Below are positions 56,601-64,000 of a stretch of DNA of 64,000 bases, piece by piece. How positions within the stretch are numbered: position 1 is the stretch's first letter; every line of letters begins with the position of its first letter. A model generated the notes under the pieces. It saw only the letters and a program-made list of their open reading frames with translations, had not been told where the DNA came from and did no database searches. Made by a program: the position numbers and the translations under genes. The stretch comes from Farysia itapuensis (lineage: Eukaryota > Basidiomycota > Ustilaginomycetes > Ustilaginales > Ustilaginaceae): NCBI GenBank assembly GCA_023212645.1, contig JALBYC010000009.1, positions 62,001 to 126,000 of the forward strand. The letters run 5' to 3'.

Positions 56601-57804
56601 AGCTGGACGAATCTCCGAAGAAGGCTTTCAGCCTAGCAATAGTAAGACCATGCCCAGAGCCAGATGAGCTCGAGCTAGAAGAGCTAGAGGAGCCAGAGGA
56701 ATCTGACGAGCTGGAACTGCTGCTAGAACTTGCGCTGCTCACACGAGAGCTTCGGCTACCAGCACGACTTGAACGTGATCCTCGACGCGAGCGCCCTTGA
56801 CGTGACTGTGCGCTGCGACGTTGTATCCTTCGCCTGGTGCGCGAGGCAGAAACGTAGTCATCAAGGTGGCGATACGTGTCCTCGGGCTCGTAACTAGGTG
56901 GTAGATCGACTTTGTGCACTCTCTTTTGCTCAGGTGCGAATTGCAGCTTCCTTTTCGGCTTGCGACCAGCTTTGGAAGCCAGAGCAAGCGCATTGGCTGT
57001 CGGGCCGCTCGCCTCAGGAACATCGAGCGGCGGTTCGGCAGGCAGCTCGACAAATTCGTCTCCAAGTTGAGCAGACCGACTTTGATCACGTTTTGGAAAG
57101 CCAATTCCTGCCAAGCTATCATCTGGCCTTTCATCATCAGCAAGTCCCAGATTGCTTTGAGACTTGTTACGCTTCGACTGCCTGCTGTGTAGCTTTGCTT
57201 TTCGACGAGCTTCTCTACGTGCTTCCTTGGTCATTTGAATGGAAGCTGACGGTAAGGTACTAGGTCGTACAAAGGTGGTCTTGGGTGACATTTCAGCATT
57301 CAGGCGTGGACTGGTCGGATGCGCTAGCATACCGACCTTGCCCAACGCTGCACGAAAGCCAAAGTGGCGCTTGCCAGACGTTTGTGATCCGCTTGCTGTC
57401 GAAAGATTGCTACGAGCGCTGGCTCCGGTCGTGGTTCTATGAAGGGGCAAAGATGATGGTCCTGCTATACCGTTACTGGAAGGATCGTTGAATATACCGG
57501 TGTTGAACATGGATGAAACAGTAGCTGGCCCGCGATGTCTTTGAGCATCTCTTTGTGCTGCAGGCGGAAGTGACCTCAGCGCATCATCCATGAGCGCATC
57601 ATTGAGATGTGCTGGACGACGAGGTGGCTCAGGCACGTCAGGCGGTAGGCGGACGTGAGGTGGAAGTCGAGGCGATGGCGGCGCAAGTGGTGGTACCTGT
57701 GATTGAGAGCTTTCACCAGACACGAGCTGCGACAGTGGGTGGTCTTGCAGCTCTTCTTGGCGCGATTTCCCTGGAGGATGAGGTGCCGAGTCGTCTGGCG
57801 ACAT
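53665..57804 (-). CDS. CorA-superfamily cation transporter-like protein with altered GMN motif
   Basis: A 1379-residue intronless protein with a very long Ser/Arg/Pro-rich, mostly disordered N-terminus (to ~residue 800, including long poly-Ser tracts). The CorA fold follows from ~830: EQGAWWLHVQCPTYKDMHEISKMFPMHPLTVEDVLQQDPREKVD, FDRLGYYFVVIRAIDERYF, and a helical region to ~1300. Two membrane helices close it (~1306-1325 and ~1341-1362). Where CorA/Alr/Mnr transporters carry Gly-Met-Asn at the end of the first helix, this protein has Ser1325-Phe1326-Asn1327 followed by VGVPQNV; the Asn and the following Val-x-Val-Pro-like part are kept. Mg2+ or Mn2+ transport is the family expectation. The lost Gly-Met raises doubt about selectivity. 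It is head to head with the F-BAR gene. Confidence 0.8.
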   Translation of the reverse strand: MSPDDSAPHPPGKSRQEELQDHPLSQLVSGESSQSQVPPLAPPSPRLPPHVRLPPDVPEPPRRPAHLNDALMDDALRSLPPAAQRDAQRHRGPATVSSMFNTGIFNDPSSNGIAGPSSLPLHRTTTGASARSNLSTASGSQTSGKRHFGFRAALGKVGMLAHPTSPRLNAEMSPKTTFVRPSTLPSASIQMTKEARREARRKAKLHSRQSKRNKSQSNLGLADDERPDDSLAGIGFPKRDQSRSAQLGDEFVELPAEPPLDVPEASGPTANALALASKAGRKPKRKLQFAPEQKRVHKVDLPPSYEPEDTYRHLDDYVSASRTRRRIQRRSAQSRQGRSRRGSRSSRAGSRSSRVSSASSSSSSSSSDSSGSSSSSSSSSSGSGHGLTIARLKAFFGDSSSSSSSDSSSTDSSSTTSSDSSESVSTTTDGARSRRSSARRLSSAGRRDKSRRSGKTRSRADQSEASDIPGSPISSRRGTLTPYFAPLADFPLGKKAIEKRQTKKAKQAAKRAKKREADLIKQGRLPPKPSRSARAKAMRAREMAGGVTEYQLFTPMRLPMDIACTKLPTLEPTPQPTSSTPVVYKKTMKTRSWDDVHNHFHVLRHHLRQSDSHGGDVGLPPGAAYTSMYHHHRKTKGASSRPPQKTALSTQDAEEDLEFLDGDLALPPPALDLDEETAPLGDDALLRVSEPGDDDRDSIAQDREHRLPADQEEETRTGRHLSDMPMSPAFSSAFGSNFGRTPRDFLSMDDAQFGRKGNSDRDRSGTTGQSSSSIAPSSGRTQGPPNKGKQASPQAASESNQNKTATLGATDPSEQGAWWLHVQCPTYKDMHEISKMFPMHPLTVEDVLQQDPREKVDVFDRLGYYFVVIRAIDERYFRYTSATTKSPTASPTAQASSTSSNTVSVDHGETKRSGEESIEMTEVQQRSTVEEKGHTPPHSSGHNGRLAAPARIGKGRVDIVEGIGGKEGLEGVSVGANNLYLLVFVHGVISFSFEDVGKHIDRVMTRLLEITQPVELTADWISHDLYDSVVDSFFPLLSFVQSEVVEVEEVASTPISVTRRHKKSHNFAPKLRRQRALIGSSPEGRLISVEPVSNFASPSSEVEKKMPMLEVRRLKTVRAFRLLPILPLGNIVLDRLPRFLVKQKQTVTINRLPEWEFKDALDEEMRRTAAEIDEASNSVFDTQAAADQSIMLHRIADTRKIVTGLSRLLAPKNDAVKGLRKRLSDMQQLQRRDEATTGKIGATSRSMLARTEVSMYLSDVHDHIISMLNQLGSGESRLSEIHHAYLSHITIENRRVRQGTDGAILILAGIALTVVATIFLTSFFSFNVGVPQNVHGSADHDWFFGFLGVACTVPLFIGLYIRWAWRTSKSKIANRRAAR

Positions 57805-58145
57805 TCTCAGCGTGCGAGCGTGGTCTCTATGGACTAGAACAGGTCATGCAGACAATCATGTCGAGCATCCACGACGAGGAGAGAAGAGAGCAAACAGCCA
57901 AACACCACTAACCAAAGCCGCCAACGGGCAACAGGTCTCATGTCAAAACTTTAAAAAAAATAGCATAGAGATGTAAGATCGTTTGCGGTTGCGACAGGAC
58001 GCAAATGTTAGGCCACGAATTTAAAATGTGGCTATGCGCTATGCGCTATGCGGTATGCGGGCATCGCGTCGTGAAACGGTCTGTTTATTTCTCCATTCAC
58101 ATTCGTTGCCAGTCACAGTCGCACGAGGCTCTCCTGTTGCGCTCC
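57805..58145. promoter_or_regulatory. Divergent promoter CorA-like / F-BAR genes with CTATGCG repeat
   Basis: 341 bases. An A-rich stretch with AAAAAAAATAG at 57953 lies centrally. At about 58031-58058 there are four near-perfect CTATGCG heptamers (the last is GTATGCG), each introducing an ATG upstream of the F-BAR start. Confidence 0.45.
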
Positions 58146-61100
58146 ATGTCGTCCGATCGCAGGTCGCCCTCTGCTGGCTCGGGTCACAGCCATCGCTCCC
58201 GCTCGGAAAGAGCCAGTGGTAGCATGGGCCACGATGGCGGTGAAGTTGGTCGAAGGATGGCAGCCGAAGATGAATACATTCGACAAGAACTCACCGAGAC
58301 CACTGCATTCTGCAACGCCTTCTGGGGCAATGGCGACGCAGGCTTCGACACCATCTCAGCTCGTACAAAGTCCTCTCAGCGCGCTCTGGATGATCTTAAA
58401 TTCTTGTACAAAGAACGCGCAGATATCGAGGCCGAATATGCTAAGCGGCTAGCTAAGCTATCCAAACAAGCTCTGGGCCAAGGCGAGACGGGAGCTCTCA
58501 AAGCTGCCTTTGAGACTGTCAGGGTAGAGCTTGATACCACTTCACGCACTCACAACGACCTCGCCAACATGATCAAGAAGGATCTAGAAGGACAGGTCGC
58601 CGACTTTATCAATCGCCAAATGGCCTCGCACAAGACAGCCCAGGCCAACATTGAGAAGCTGCACAAGCATAAGCAGACACAAGAACAATACGTCCACAAG
58701 TCTAGGGACAAGTACGAGCAGGACTGCATCAAGATCAACGGTTACACCGCACAGAGCAGCTTAGTGCAAGGCAAGGATCTCGACAAAGTCGCGTACAAGC
58801 TTGACAAGGCTCAGGCCACCGTCAACCAAAACGACAGAGATTACCAAAACTTTGTCAGGGCTCTTCGCGATACCACTGTCAAGTGGAACGCCGAGTGGAA
58901 GGCCTACCTCGACCACTTCCAAGACCAGGAAGAAGAGCGAATCGACTTTTCCAAGAGCAATCTCTGGAACTTTGCCAATGCCGTTTCAGCTGTCTGTGTC
59001 GCTGACGACGAGTCTTGCGAGCGCATTCGAGTCAGTCTCGAGAATGTCGAGACGCCACGTGATGTTCAGCACTTTATACAAACTTATGGAACCGGATCGC
59101 TGATACCTGCTCCTCCGGAGTACATCAACTACGCTAAAGGTCAGGCACCACCAGCACGTCCTGTGTACCATACTGCTAAATTTCAGCGCAACACCATGCG
59201 GCCTACGCAGCTGCCAATCTCACAGCAACCGGCTGCTCCTATCGCGCAGCAGTCTACCTCTTCACCGGCGCAACAATTTCAGCCGCCGCAGCAACAGCCA
59301 GAGGCCGTACAGCCTCAGCCGCCTGCCAAGGATGCTGCACCAGTGCAAACTCCTCAGGCTCCACAACAGGCCTATAGCAACGTTGCACCAGATGCTCACC
59401 AAAGCAGTCAGCAATCACCCTCGAAAGCACCATTGGCAAGCTCGGCTCCGGACACCACAGTAGCCCCACCGGCTACTCAGAGCCAGGCTCAGCCGCCAAG
59501 GGCCGCTCCGGCCGCGACTGCACAGACTGGTGCTGGAGCTGCATCTTCTGCAGAAGACGACGAGGATCCAATAGCCAAAGCTCTTGCAAGTCTCAGAATG
59601 CGACCGGGCAGCAAATCGCCGGCACCTGGAGTCGCTTCACCGCCACAACAGAGCGCTCCGTTTGCGCAACCGGGCCAGATCGTGCAGAATATGCCACCGC
59701 AGCGTGCGCATTCGCCGTCACCAAGCGTAGCGTACACAGCACAGAATGTGCCTCCTCGTGCGCGGTCGCCTTCTGCTGCCTTTATGCAGGCACCTGCGCA
59801 TGCAGCCTCTCCCATGCCGGTGGAGGATGTGGTCGGACAGTACGGTCAGTCCTTCCCTGGGGAGCGCAAGTCACTTTCGCGACAGAACTCGATCGCTTCC
59901 CACGCCGGTGTGCAGTCCCCACAGCAAGGTCGGCCTAAGAGCCCAGTCAAGCAGGAGCAAGGATTTGCCGGCGTGGGTGCGCGTGGGCGTAGTCCAAGTC
60001 CACAGCCATGGGCTAAACCGACTCAACAACAGCAGCAACAGTACCAGGCATCGCCTGGCGGGCCACCCGCGGGTCCGGACCAGCCACGCACCGGTACGCT
60101 TTCCCGCCAACAGTCGCAGGCGCCTGTTCGCAGCTCGACACCGCTGGGCATTTCCCTAGACGCTACGGGATCCGTCACGCATGACCAAATGGCGGTGGAC
60201 TATATGCGGAGAACAGGCAGCGTTCCACCCCAGGCCCAGCCGCCACCGGTGCAGCAGGGCATGCCTCCCGCTGCTGTTCCCCAGACCCAAGCACAGCCGG
60301 GAAGACCACCCTCGATCGTGCACGGAAATTTCCCCACGCACCATAAACAGGCATCTGTCGCAAGTCACTACAGTCAAGCGCCGAGCCAGCAGCCAGCGGG
60401 CCTGCAGAGCCCATATGCGTATCAAGGCTCTGTTTCCAAAGCAGGACACCAGTCTTATCAGTCACAGCATGGTGCACAGGCGTCGGTGTACTCAAATGTT
60501 GGCCAAGTCGTGCCGCAGGCTCCCGCACAGTATGGTGGGTATGGTGCTCCGGCGTATGGGCAAAGCCCACAGCAGCCGCACCAGCAAGCGCCGCCGATGC
60601 AGCAGGGCGTTCCCGTGCATCTCCAGCACCAGCAGTTTGCGGCTTCCCCGGGGCCTGTGCAGCCAGCGTACCAGCAGCAACCGCAGCAGCAGCAGCAGCA
60701 GCAGCCACCGCCTGCAGTGGCTGGATACTATGGCCATCCTGCCGCTCCAGCTGGCGTGCCTGTGCATCCTCAACAGCAACAGCACCAAGATACTCCAGCG
60801 TCAGCCTATATGCAAGAGTACCTCCAGCAGCAGCAGAACGGCGCTCCAGCCAACGGAGGAGGTCGTCCAGCCAGTGTCATGGGCCCGCAATCTTCGCACC
60901 TGCAGCAACAGCAGTGGGGCCGAACCACGAGTCCAGCACCCGCACAGGCAGCCGCGGTTCCAGCCCCCACTACCGCCCCCCCGCCACACCACCAGCAACA
61001 ACAGCAGCAACAGACACACGCGCCTACAGGCCAGTACAGCGACGCAGGCCAACCCATCCTCTTCTACGTCAAAGCGTTGTACGATTACCAGGCGTCAAAT

Positions 61101-61250
61101 CCGGACGAATTCAGCTTCACCACAGGCGACATTATCGCAGTAACCCACACAGAGGCCGACGGATGGTGGCAGGGCGAACTACTGGATGAAGCACGTCGCA
61201 GTCCCGGCGCAACTACGTTCCCCAGCAACTTTGTCGCCCTTCTCATGTAG
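58146..61250 (+). CDS. Cdc15-type F-BAR and SH3 protein
   Basis: A 1034-residue intronless protein organising the cytokinetic ring or membrane-actin interface. After ~30 Ser-rich residues, the F-BAR domain spans ~40-300: FCNAFWGNGDAGFDTISARTKSSQRALDDLKFLYKERADIEAEYAKRLAKLSKQ, a long coiled coil, and the end FIQTYGTGSLIPAPPEYINY. The middle ~600 residues are a Gln/Pro/Ser/Ala-rich linker with many potential phosphosites. The C-terminal SH3 reads VKALYDYQASNPDEFSFTTGDIIAV, WWQGELL and FPSNFV. The plan matches Cdc15/Imp2/Hof1; it is the size expected for a Ustilago-type Cdc15. Other in-frame ATGs up to 58026 lie in the heptamer repeat and could extend the N-terminus by up to 40 residues, but the sequence there is not conserved. 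Confidence 0.88.
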   Translation: MSSDRRSPSAGSGHSHRSRSERASGSMGHDGGEVGRRMAAEDEYIRQELTETTAFCNAFWGNGDAGFDTISARTKSSQRALDDLKFLYKERADIEAEYAKRLAKLSKQALGQGETGALKAAFETVRVELDTTSRTHNDLANMIKKDLEGQVADFINRQMASHKTAQANIEKLHKHKQTQEQYVHKSRDKYEQDCIKINGYTAQSSLVQGKDLDKVAYKLDKAQATVNQNDRDYQNFVRALRDTTVKWNAEWKAYLDHFQDQEEERIDFSKSNLWNFANAVSAVCVADDESCERIRVSLENVETPRDVQHFIQTYGTGSLIPAPPEYINYAKGQAPPARPVYHTAKFQRNTMRPTQLPISQQPAAPIAQQSTSSPAQQFQPPQQQPEAVQPQPPAKDAAPVQTPQAPQQAYSNVAPDAHQSSQQSPSKAPLASSAPDTTVAPPATQSQAQPPRAAPAATAQTGAGAASSAEDDEDPIAKALASLRMRPGSKSPAPGVASPPQQSAPFAQPGQIVQNMPPQRAHSPSPSVAYTAQNVPPRARSPSAAFMQAPAHAASPMPVEDVVGQYGQSFPGERKSLSRQNSIASHAGVQSPQQGRPKSPVKQEQGFAGVGARGRSPSPQPWAKPTQQQQQQYQASPGGPPAGPDQPRTGTLSRQQSQAPVRSSTPLGISLDATGSVTHDQMAVDYMRRTGSVPPQAQPPPVQQGMPPAAVPQTQAQPGRPPSIVHGNFPTHHKQASVASHYSQAPSQQPAGLQSPYAYQGSVSKAGHQSYQSQHGAQASVYSNVGQVVPQAPAQYGGYGAPAYGQSPQQPHQQAPPMQQGVPVHLQHQQFAASPGPVQPAYQQQPQQQQQQQPPPAVAGYYGHPAAPAGVPVHPQQQQHQDTPASAYMQEYLQQQQNGAPANGGGRPASVMGPQSSHLQQQQWGRTTSPAPAQAAAVPAPTTAPPPHHQQQQQQQTHAPTGQYSDAGQPILFYVKALYDYQASNPDEFSFTTGDIIAVTHTEADGWWQGELLDEARRSPGATTFPSNFVALLM
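60684..60704 (+). repeat. CAG trinucleotide tract encoding glutamine
   Basis: Seven uninterrupted CAG triplets within the Gln-rich linker of the F-BAR protein, with more interrupted CAG/CAA codons around. The length may vary between strains. Confidence 0.85.
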
Positions 61251-61363
61251 TGTCTCCCTCCTCTGCGCCCTGCTCTTTTCAATCCTACTCGTGAGCTCAA
61301 CAACTTGTCTTCAAGACTGAAGGGAGGGTATCATAGATTGGCACATGCACGTGAGGGCTAGAT

Positions 61364-63259
61364 TCAGGAGGAGAGGAAGAGAAGGTAGACGAACCACGCA
61401 AACAGCATGACGTAGAGTACGACGGCCAGCTTGATCTTGGGTCCTGTCAGAGGAGCTTTTCTGCGCTGACGGTTGCGCAGAGCTTCCAGTTCGTCGTCCG
61501 AGAGGTTTTTGCAGCCTGATTGCTGGATGACCTGCTCGTAGCCGCGTACGGGAGCGTCCATAGCGTCCCACCACGTTTTGCGGGAAGCGTAGAGGACAGC
61601 GCGTTGGCCCATGACCGCTCTCGTCTGTCGGTCCAAAATCAGAGTCTCGAGCAGTTTCGAGTAGGCACGGGAGCACTGATAGAACCAGGGTGTGTTGAGA
61701 GTCATGCTCGCTTTGAAATCCAGTACACTGGGAATGGGCGAGGCCAGACCGACTTCGGGAGTCGGTTCGATGCTGTCATCTGAAGTTGATCCTGAGTTGG
61801 ACTGGGTAACGGCATTGACATCCAAGAGGTAGCCAGTCTTTCCGTGAGAGACAAGATCTGAAGTACCTTCAGCGTGGAGACCGACAACAGGCAAGCCAGA
61901 CGCCAGGGCCTCTAGCACGACCTGACCGAAAGTCTCGGTGAAGGAAGGAAAGGCAAAAACGCTGGCGGAGGCGTACATGGCGGCTAATCTAGAACCTTTC
62001 TGGTGACCCATGAAGGAGGCGTCGAGCTCCAGCTTGTTGCAAAGACGGGTCAAGTCTCCTCGCGCAGGTCCGTCTCCAACAAAGACGAGCTTGGCATTGC
62101 GGCGAACAGAGGTGGGAAGGAGCTTGAAAGCCTCGATGAGCAGTCTGAGATTCTTTTCCCACGATATGCGGCCAACGTATAGGATGACAGTCTTCGAGTC
62201 GTGCTCTTCGATACTGTCGTTTTGTAAGTCTACGGTCGTCTTTGGCACAACAGCTGAAGGAAGAGCTGGAGGAGGCAACGAAAAGAGGCCGGAAGGCAGA
62301 TCAGGAAGGCCGTCCAGGCTGTATGCTGGGGGAGGCGAGAACTCGGGCGAAAAAGACGGGTTGGTTGCCGGCGTTCGAATGTAGCTGTCATCTTCAGGCA
62401 ACTCGCAGTTGTCGCGAACGGCACCAGAGAGGGACCTTCGTACAGTGCGAGCCTTGGTCGAGCTGGGTACGATAGACACGCCCAACTTGCCGGCGAGACG
62501 TACAAAAGCAGCCTCATCTGCCATCAGCTGGGAGGCACCGTCAGCTGCTGCTACGGAAGGCGACAAGGGTTGTGTGAGGCGAGCAGGTTTAGGCGTGCAT
62601 CCCCAGCTTTCTCGTAGATTCTCGTCGCGTGCCTGAGGGTTGAAGAGCGTAACATCGACACCTCTTGACCAAATTTCGACATGACTGAAGCCTTTGCCCT
62701 CGAGCATGCGCCGAGTGCTATTGGAGGGGCAGAAGATGATTTCACATCTGTCATGAAGATTGCGGGTGAGACGCCACATGGTCTTTTCCAGCCAGGGCAT
62801 TCCGAACAGGGTTGCGTATGTGGGAAGGTTTGTGTGATAGGATGATACACATGGAACCTCGGGGAGCCATTTTTGAACAGTCGGCAACATCTGAGCTCCC
62901 AGCCAGATTGGGTCGACAAAGTGAATTACATCTGGCTTGAAGTGTTGCAATCTTCGGATGAAGCGTGGACGCATAAAGTTGAGCTTGAGACCAGGATAGA
63001 CAATCAGCGGTACACCGAATGTGCCTACCACCGGGTGCCCTGCATATTGACTGAGACCTGTTTCGGGTCCTAGGACGATTGCCTCGTGTCCTTCGTTGTT
63101 GAGATGCTCCAAAAGGCGAGCGAGTGTTCGAGTCACGCCATCAATCTTGGGCAAAAAGTTCTCGGTGACAATGGCGATACGCAATTTTGGTCGCTTGATA
63201 TCGATAGGGAAGGAGACGTTCATGTCTACCGCTGTAGGAGCGACCACTAGACTTGTCAT
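61364..63259 (-). CDS. GT4-family glycosyltransferase with C-terminal membrane anchor
   Basis: A 631-residue intronless protein. Residues ~25-200 are the N-terminal lobe of a GT-B glycosyltransferase (RIAIVTENFLPKIDGVTRTLARLLEHL, DVIHFVDPIWLGAQ, VSSYHTNLPTYATLFGM). The C-terminal lobe starts at ~345 (ILYVGRISWEKNLRLLIEAFKLL) and carries the EX7E motif at SFTETFGQVVLEAL and GLHAEGTSDLV. Between the lobes is an unusual ~120-residue Pro/Ser-rich insertion. A single hydrophobic helix ends the protein (AVVLYVMLFAWFVYLLFL). This type matches SQD2-like or alpha-mannosyltransferase enzymes using nucleotide sugars with a membrane lipid acceptor. The exact donor and acceptor cannot be read. Confidence 0.85.
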   Translation of the reverse strand: MTSLVVAPTAVDMNVSFPIDIKRPKLRIAIVTENFLPKIDGVTRTLARLLEHLNNEGHEAIVLGPETGLSQYAGHPVVGTFGVPLIVYPGLKLNFMRPRFIRRLQHFKPDVIHFVDPIWLGAQMLPTVQKWLPEVPCVSSYHTNLPTYATLFGMPWLEKTMWRLTRNLHDRCEIIFCPSNSTRRMLEGKGFSHVEIWSRGVDVTLFNPQARDENLRESWGCTPKPARLTQPLSPSVAAADGASQLMADEAAFVRLAGKLGVSIVPSSTKARTVRRSLSGAVRDNCELPEDDSYIRTPATNPSFSPEFSPPPAYSLDGLPDLPSGLFSLPPPALPSAVVPKTTVDLQNDSIEEHDSKTVILYVGRISWEKNLRLLIEAFKLLPTSVRRNAKLVFVGDGPARGDLTRLCNKLELDASFMGHQKGSRLAAMYASASVFAFPSFTETFGQVVLEALASGLPVVGLHAEGTSDLVSHGKTGYLLDVNAVTQSNSGSTSDDSIEPTPEVGLASPIPSVLDFKASMTLNTPWFYQCSRAYSKLLETLILDRQTRAVMGQRAVLYASRKTWWDAMDAPVRGYEQVIQQSGCKNLSDDELEALRNRQRRKAPLTGPKIKLAVVLYVMLFAWFVYLLFLSS

Positions 63260-64000
63260 CGTGTATAGTATAGAGGCTTGACTCTGTCAGACACGGATCG
63301 GGCGCAAGACAGGGACGGTGGTGGTTGTCGAGAAGGATGGAAGATGTGTTGGGGATCTGGTCCATGTACTCTGTGTCGCGCTGGATGCAGGTCGTGTTTA
63401 GCCGTAGGTTAATGCTTCACGGTCGGCAAAGCTCGGGTGGCGCCAGCGACGTGGATCGGCATTTCAGTCCCAAAAGAAGGGGCACTCGGACAAGGAAACG
63501 TTGCCTCCGCTGTCTGCGCTAAAGCTACGTAGGCCGATACTAGACAAGGGTCTTGATGAAAATATGCGCACGTTGACAGTTGACATTGCCCCAGTCGCAG
63601 CGTCAATGTGCAGAGATTCCCCCACATGCAAGCCATACCTGCTACCAGTTCACTCCGAGTCGTCGCCCACAGAGAGCCAAAGCTTATCGAACGATGTAGT
63701 CTCACGGAGGCCTACAGGGGCTGTCACGTCCAGAACGTGATCAATTGTCACGTATTATTATCGCGTTGAGCAGACAAAAGAGTCCCTGGTAGCACTTGTT
63801 GCTCAGAGATATGTGTCCTGGGTTCTGACCGCACGCGAATGACTTGGCTGCGCATATTTTGCCGGTTGCGAGCTACGTGTCTGCACAAGAGGAGCACGTT
63901 TGCTCGACTTTCGGCGCTAATTGAAGCACACGTGTCGAAGTCAAAATCTCGAACGTGCCGCATGCCGCGCCGGTGCAGGCACGCTTTCCAAAAAAAAAAA
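63260..64000. other. Upstream region of the glycosyltransferase, window edge
   Basis: No gene supported. It contains the promoter of the minus-strand glycosyltransferase; the window ends in an A10 run (63991-64000). Whether that is a contig edge or a natural homopolymer cannot be told. Confidence 0.4.

Noticed and set aside
63991..64000. A10 run at the window end as a poly(A) tail or telomere
   Set aside because: Ten As alone are not evidence; no telomeric repeats seen.
1..64000. tRNA genes and CRISPR arrays
   Set aside because: I scanned intergenic regions for B-box-like GGTTCGANTCC on both strands and for regular short spaced repeats. Only coding-region matches and the 112-bp minisatellite were found.

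Overview
The window is nuclear DNA of a fungus, most likely a basidiomycete yeast or smut of the Ustilaginomycotina. Coding sequence is moderately GC-rich. Many genes are very long uninterrupted reading frames with serine-, glutamine- or proline-rich low-complexity tails. Introns are few and short, with GTAAGT/GTGAGT donors, and are concentrated in small housekeeping genes. The gene content fits this group: an ENA-type Na+ ATPase, two Zn2Cys6 regulators, a Cdc15-type F-BAR protein and a BLUF photoreceptor-like protein. The clade assignment is an inference from style and content, not from a marker gene.

Layout. 0.8-8.4 kb: a BLUF-domain protein, ESF1, the spliceosomal head-to-head pair LSM5/BUD13, and an orphan seven-transmembrane protein. 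8.4-12.6 kb: a gene-poor stretch with a TTCGTTA microsatellite, a ~112-bp tandem minisatellite and flanking short repeats, ending in an ATG-free leader of a Zn2Cys6 factor. 12.6-24.4 kb: the Zn2Cys6 factor, an ATO/GPR1-type acetate transporter, a 1257-residue ergothioneine synthase with a complete Tad2-type tRNA adenosine deaminase inserted in frame, RPL31 and eIF3h. 24.4-45.3 kb: a TMEM198-like membrane protein, a beta-carbonic anhydrase with two possible starts, a cytochrome P450, a conserved fungal protein of unknown function, an ENA ATPase, a Gfo/Idh/MocA oxidoreductase, the divergent pair UTP7/RRP36, and a possible CENP-P/Ctf19-like kinetochore protein. 45.3-64 kb: a second Zn2Cys6 factor, a COMPASS Swd1/RBBP5 homologue, RPF1, a tiny COX7C/Cox8-type gene with a 4-nt microexon, a CorA-superfamily protein with an altered GMN signature, an F-BAR/SH3 protein, and a GT4 glycosyltransferase.

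Together the genes are mostly core cell functions. Ribosome production (ESF1, UTP7, RRP36, RPF1, RPL31), splicing (LSM5, BUD13) and translation (eIF3h) dominate, with ion and acetate transport, respiration and CO2 hydration interspersed. Functionally matched genes sit head to head twice. The observations most worth following are the deaminase nested inside Egt1, the BLUF protein, the 4-nt microexon, and the tandem-repeat island.

All homology calls are by eye from motifs; no searches were run. I saw no tRNA, rRNA, CRISPR array or intact transposon.
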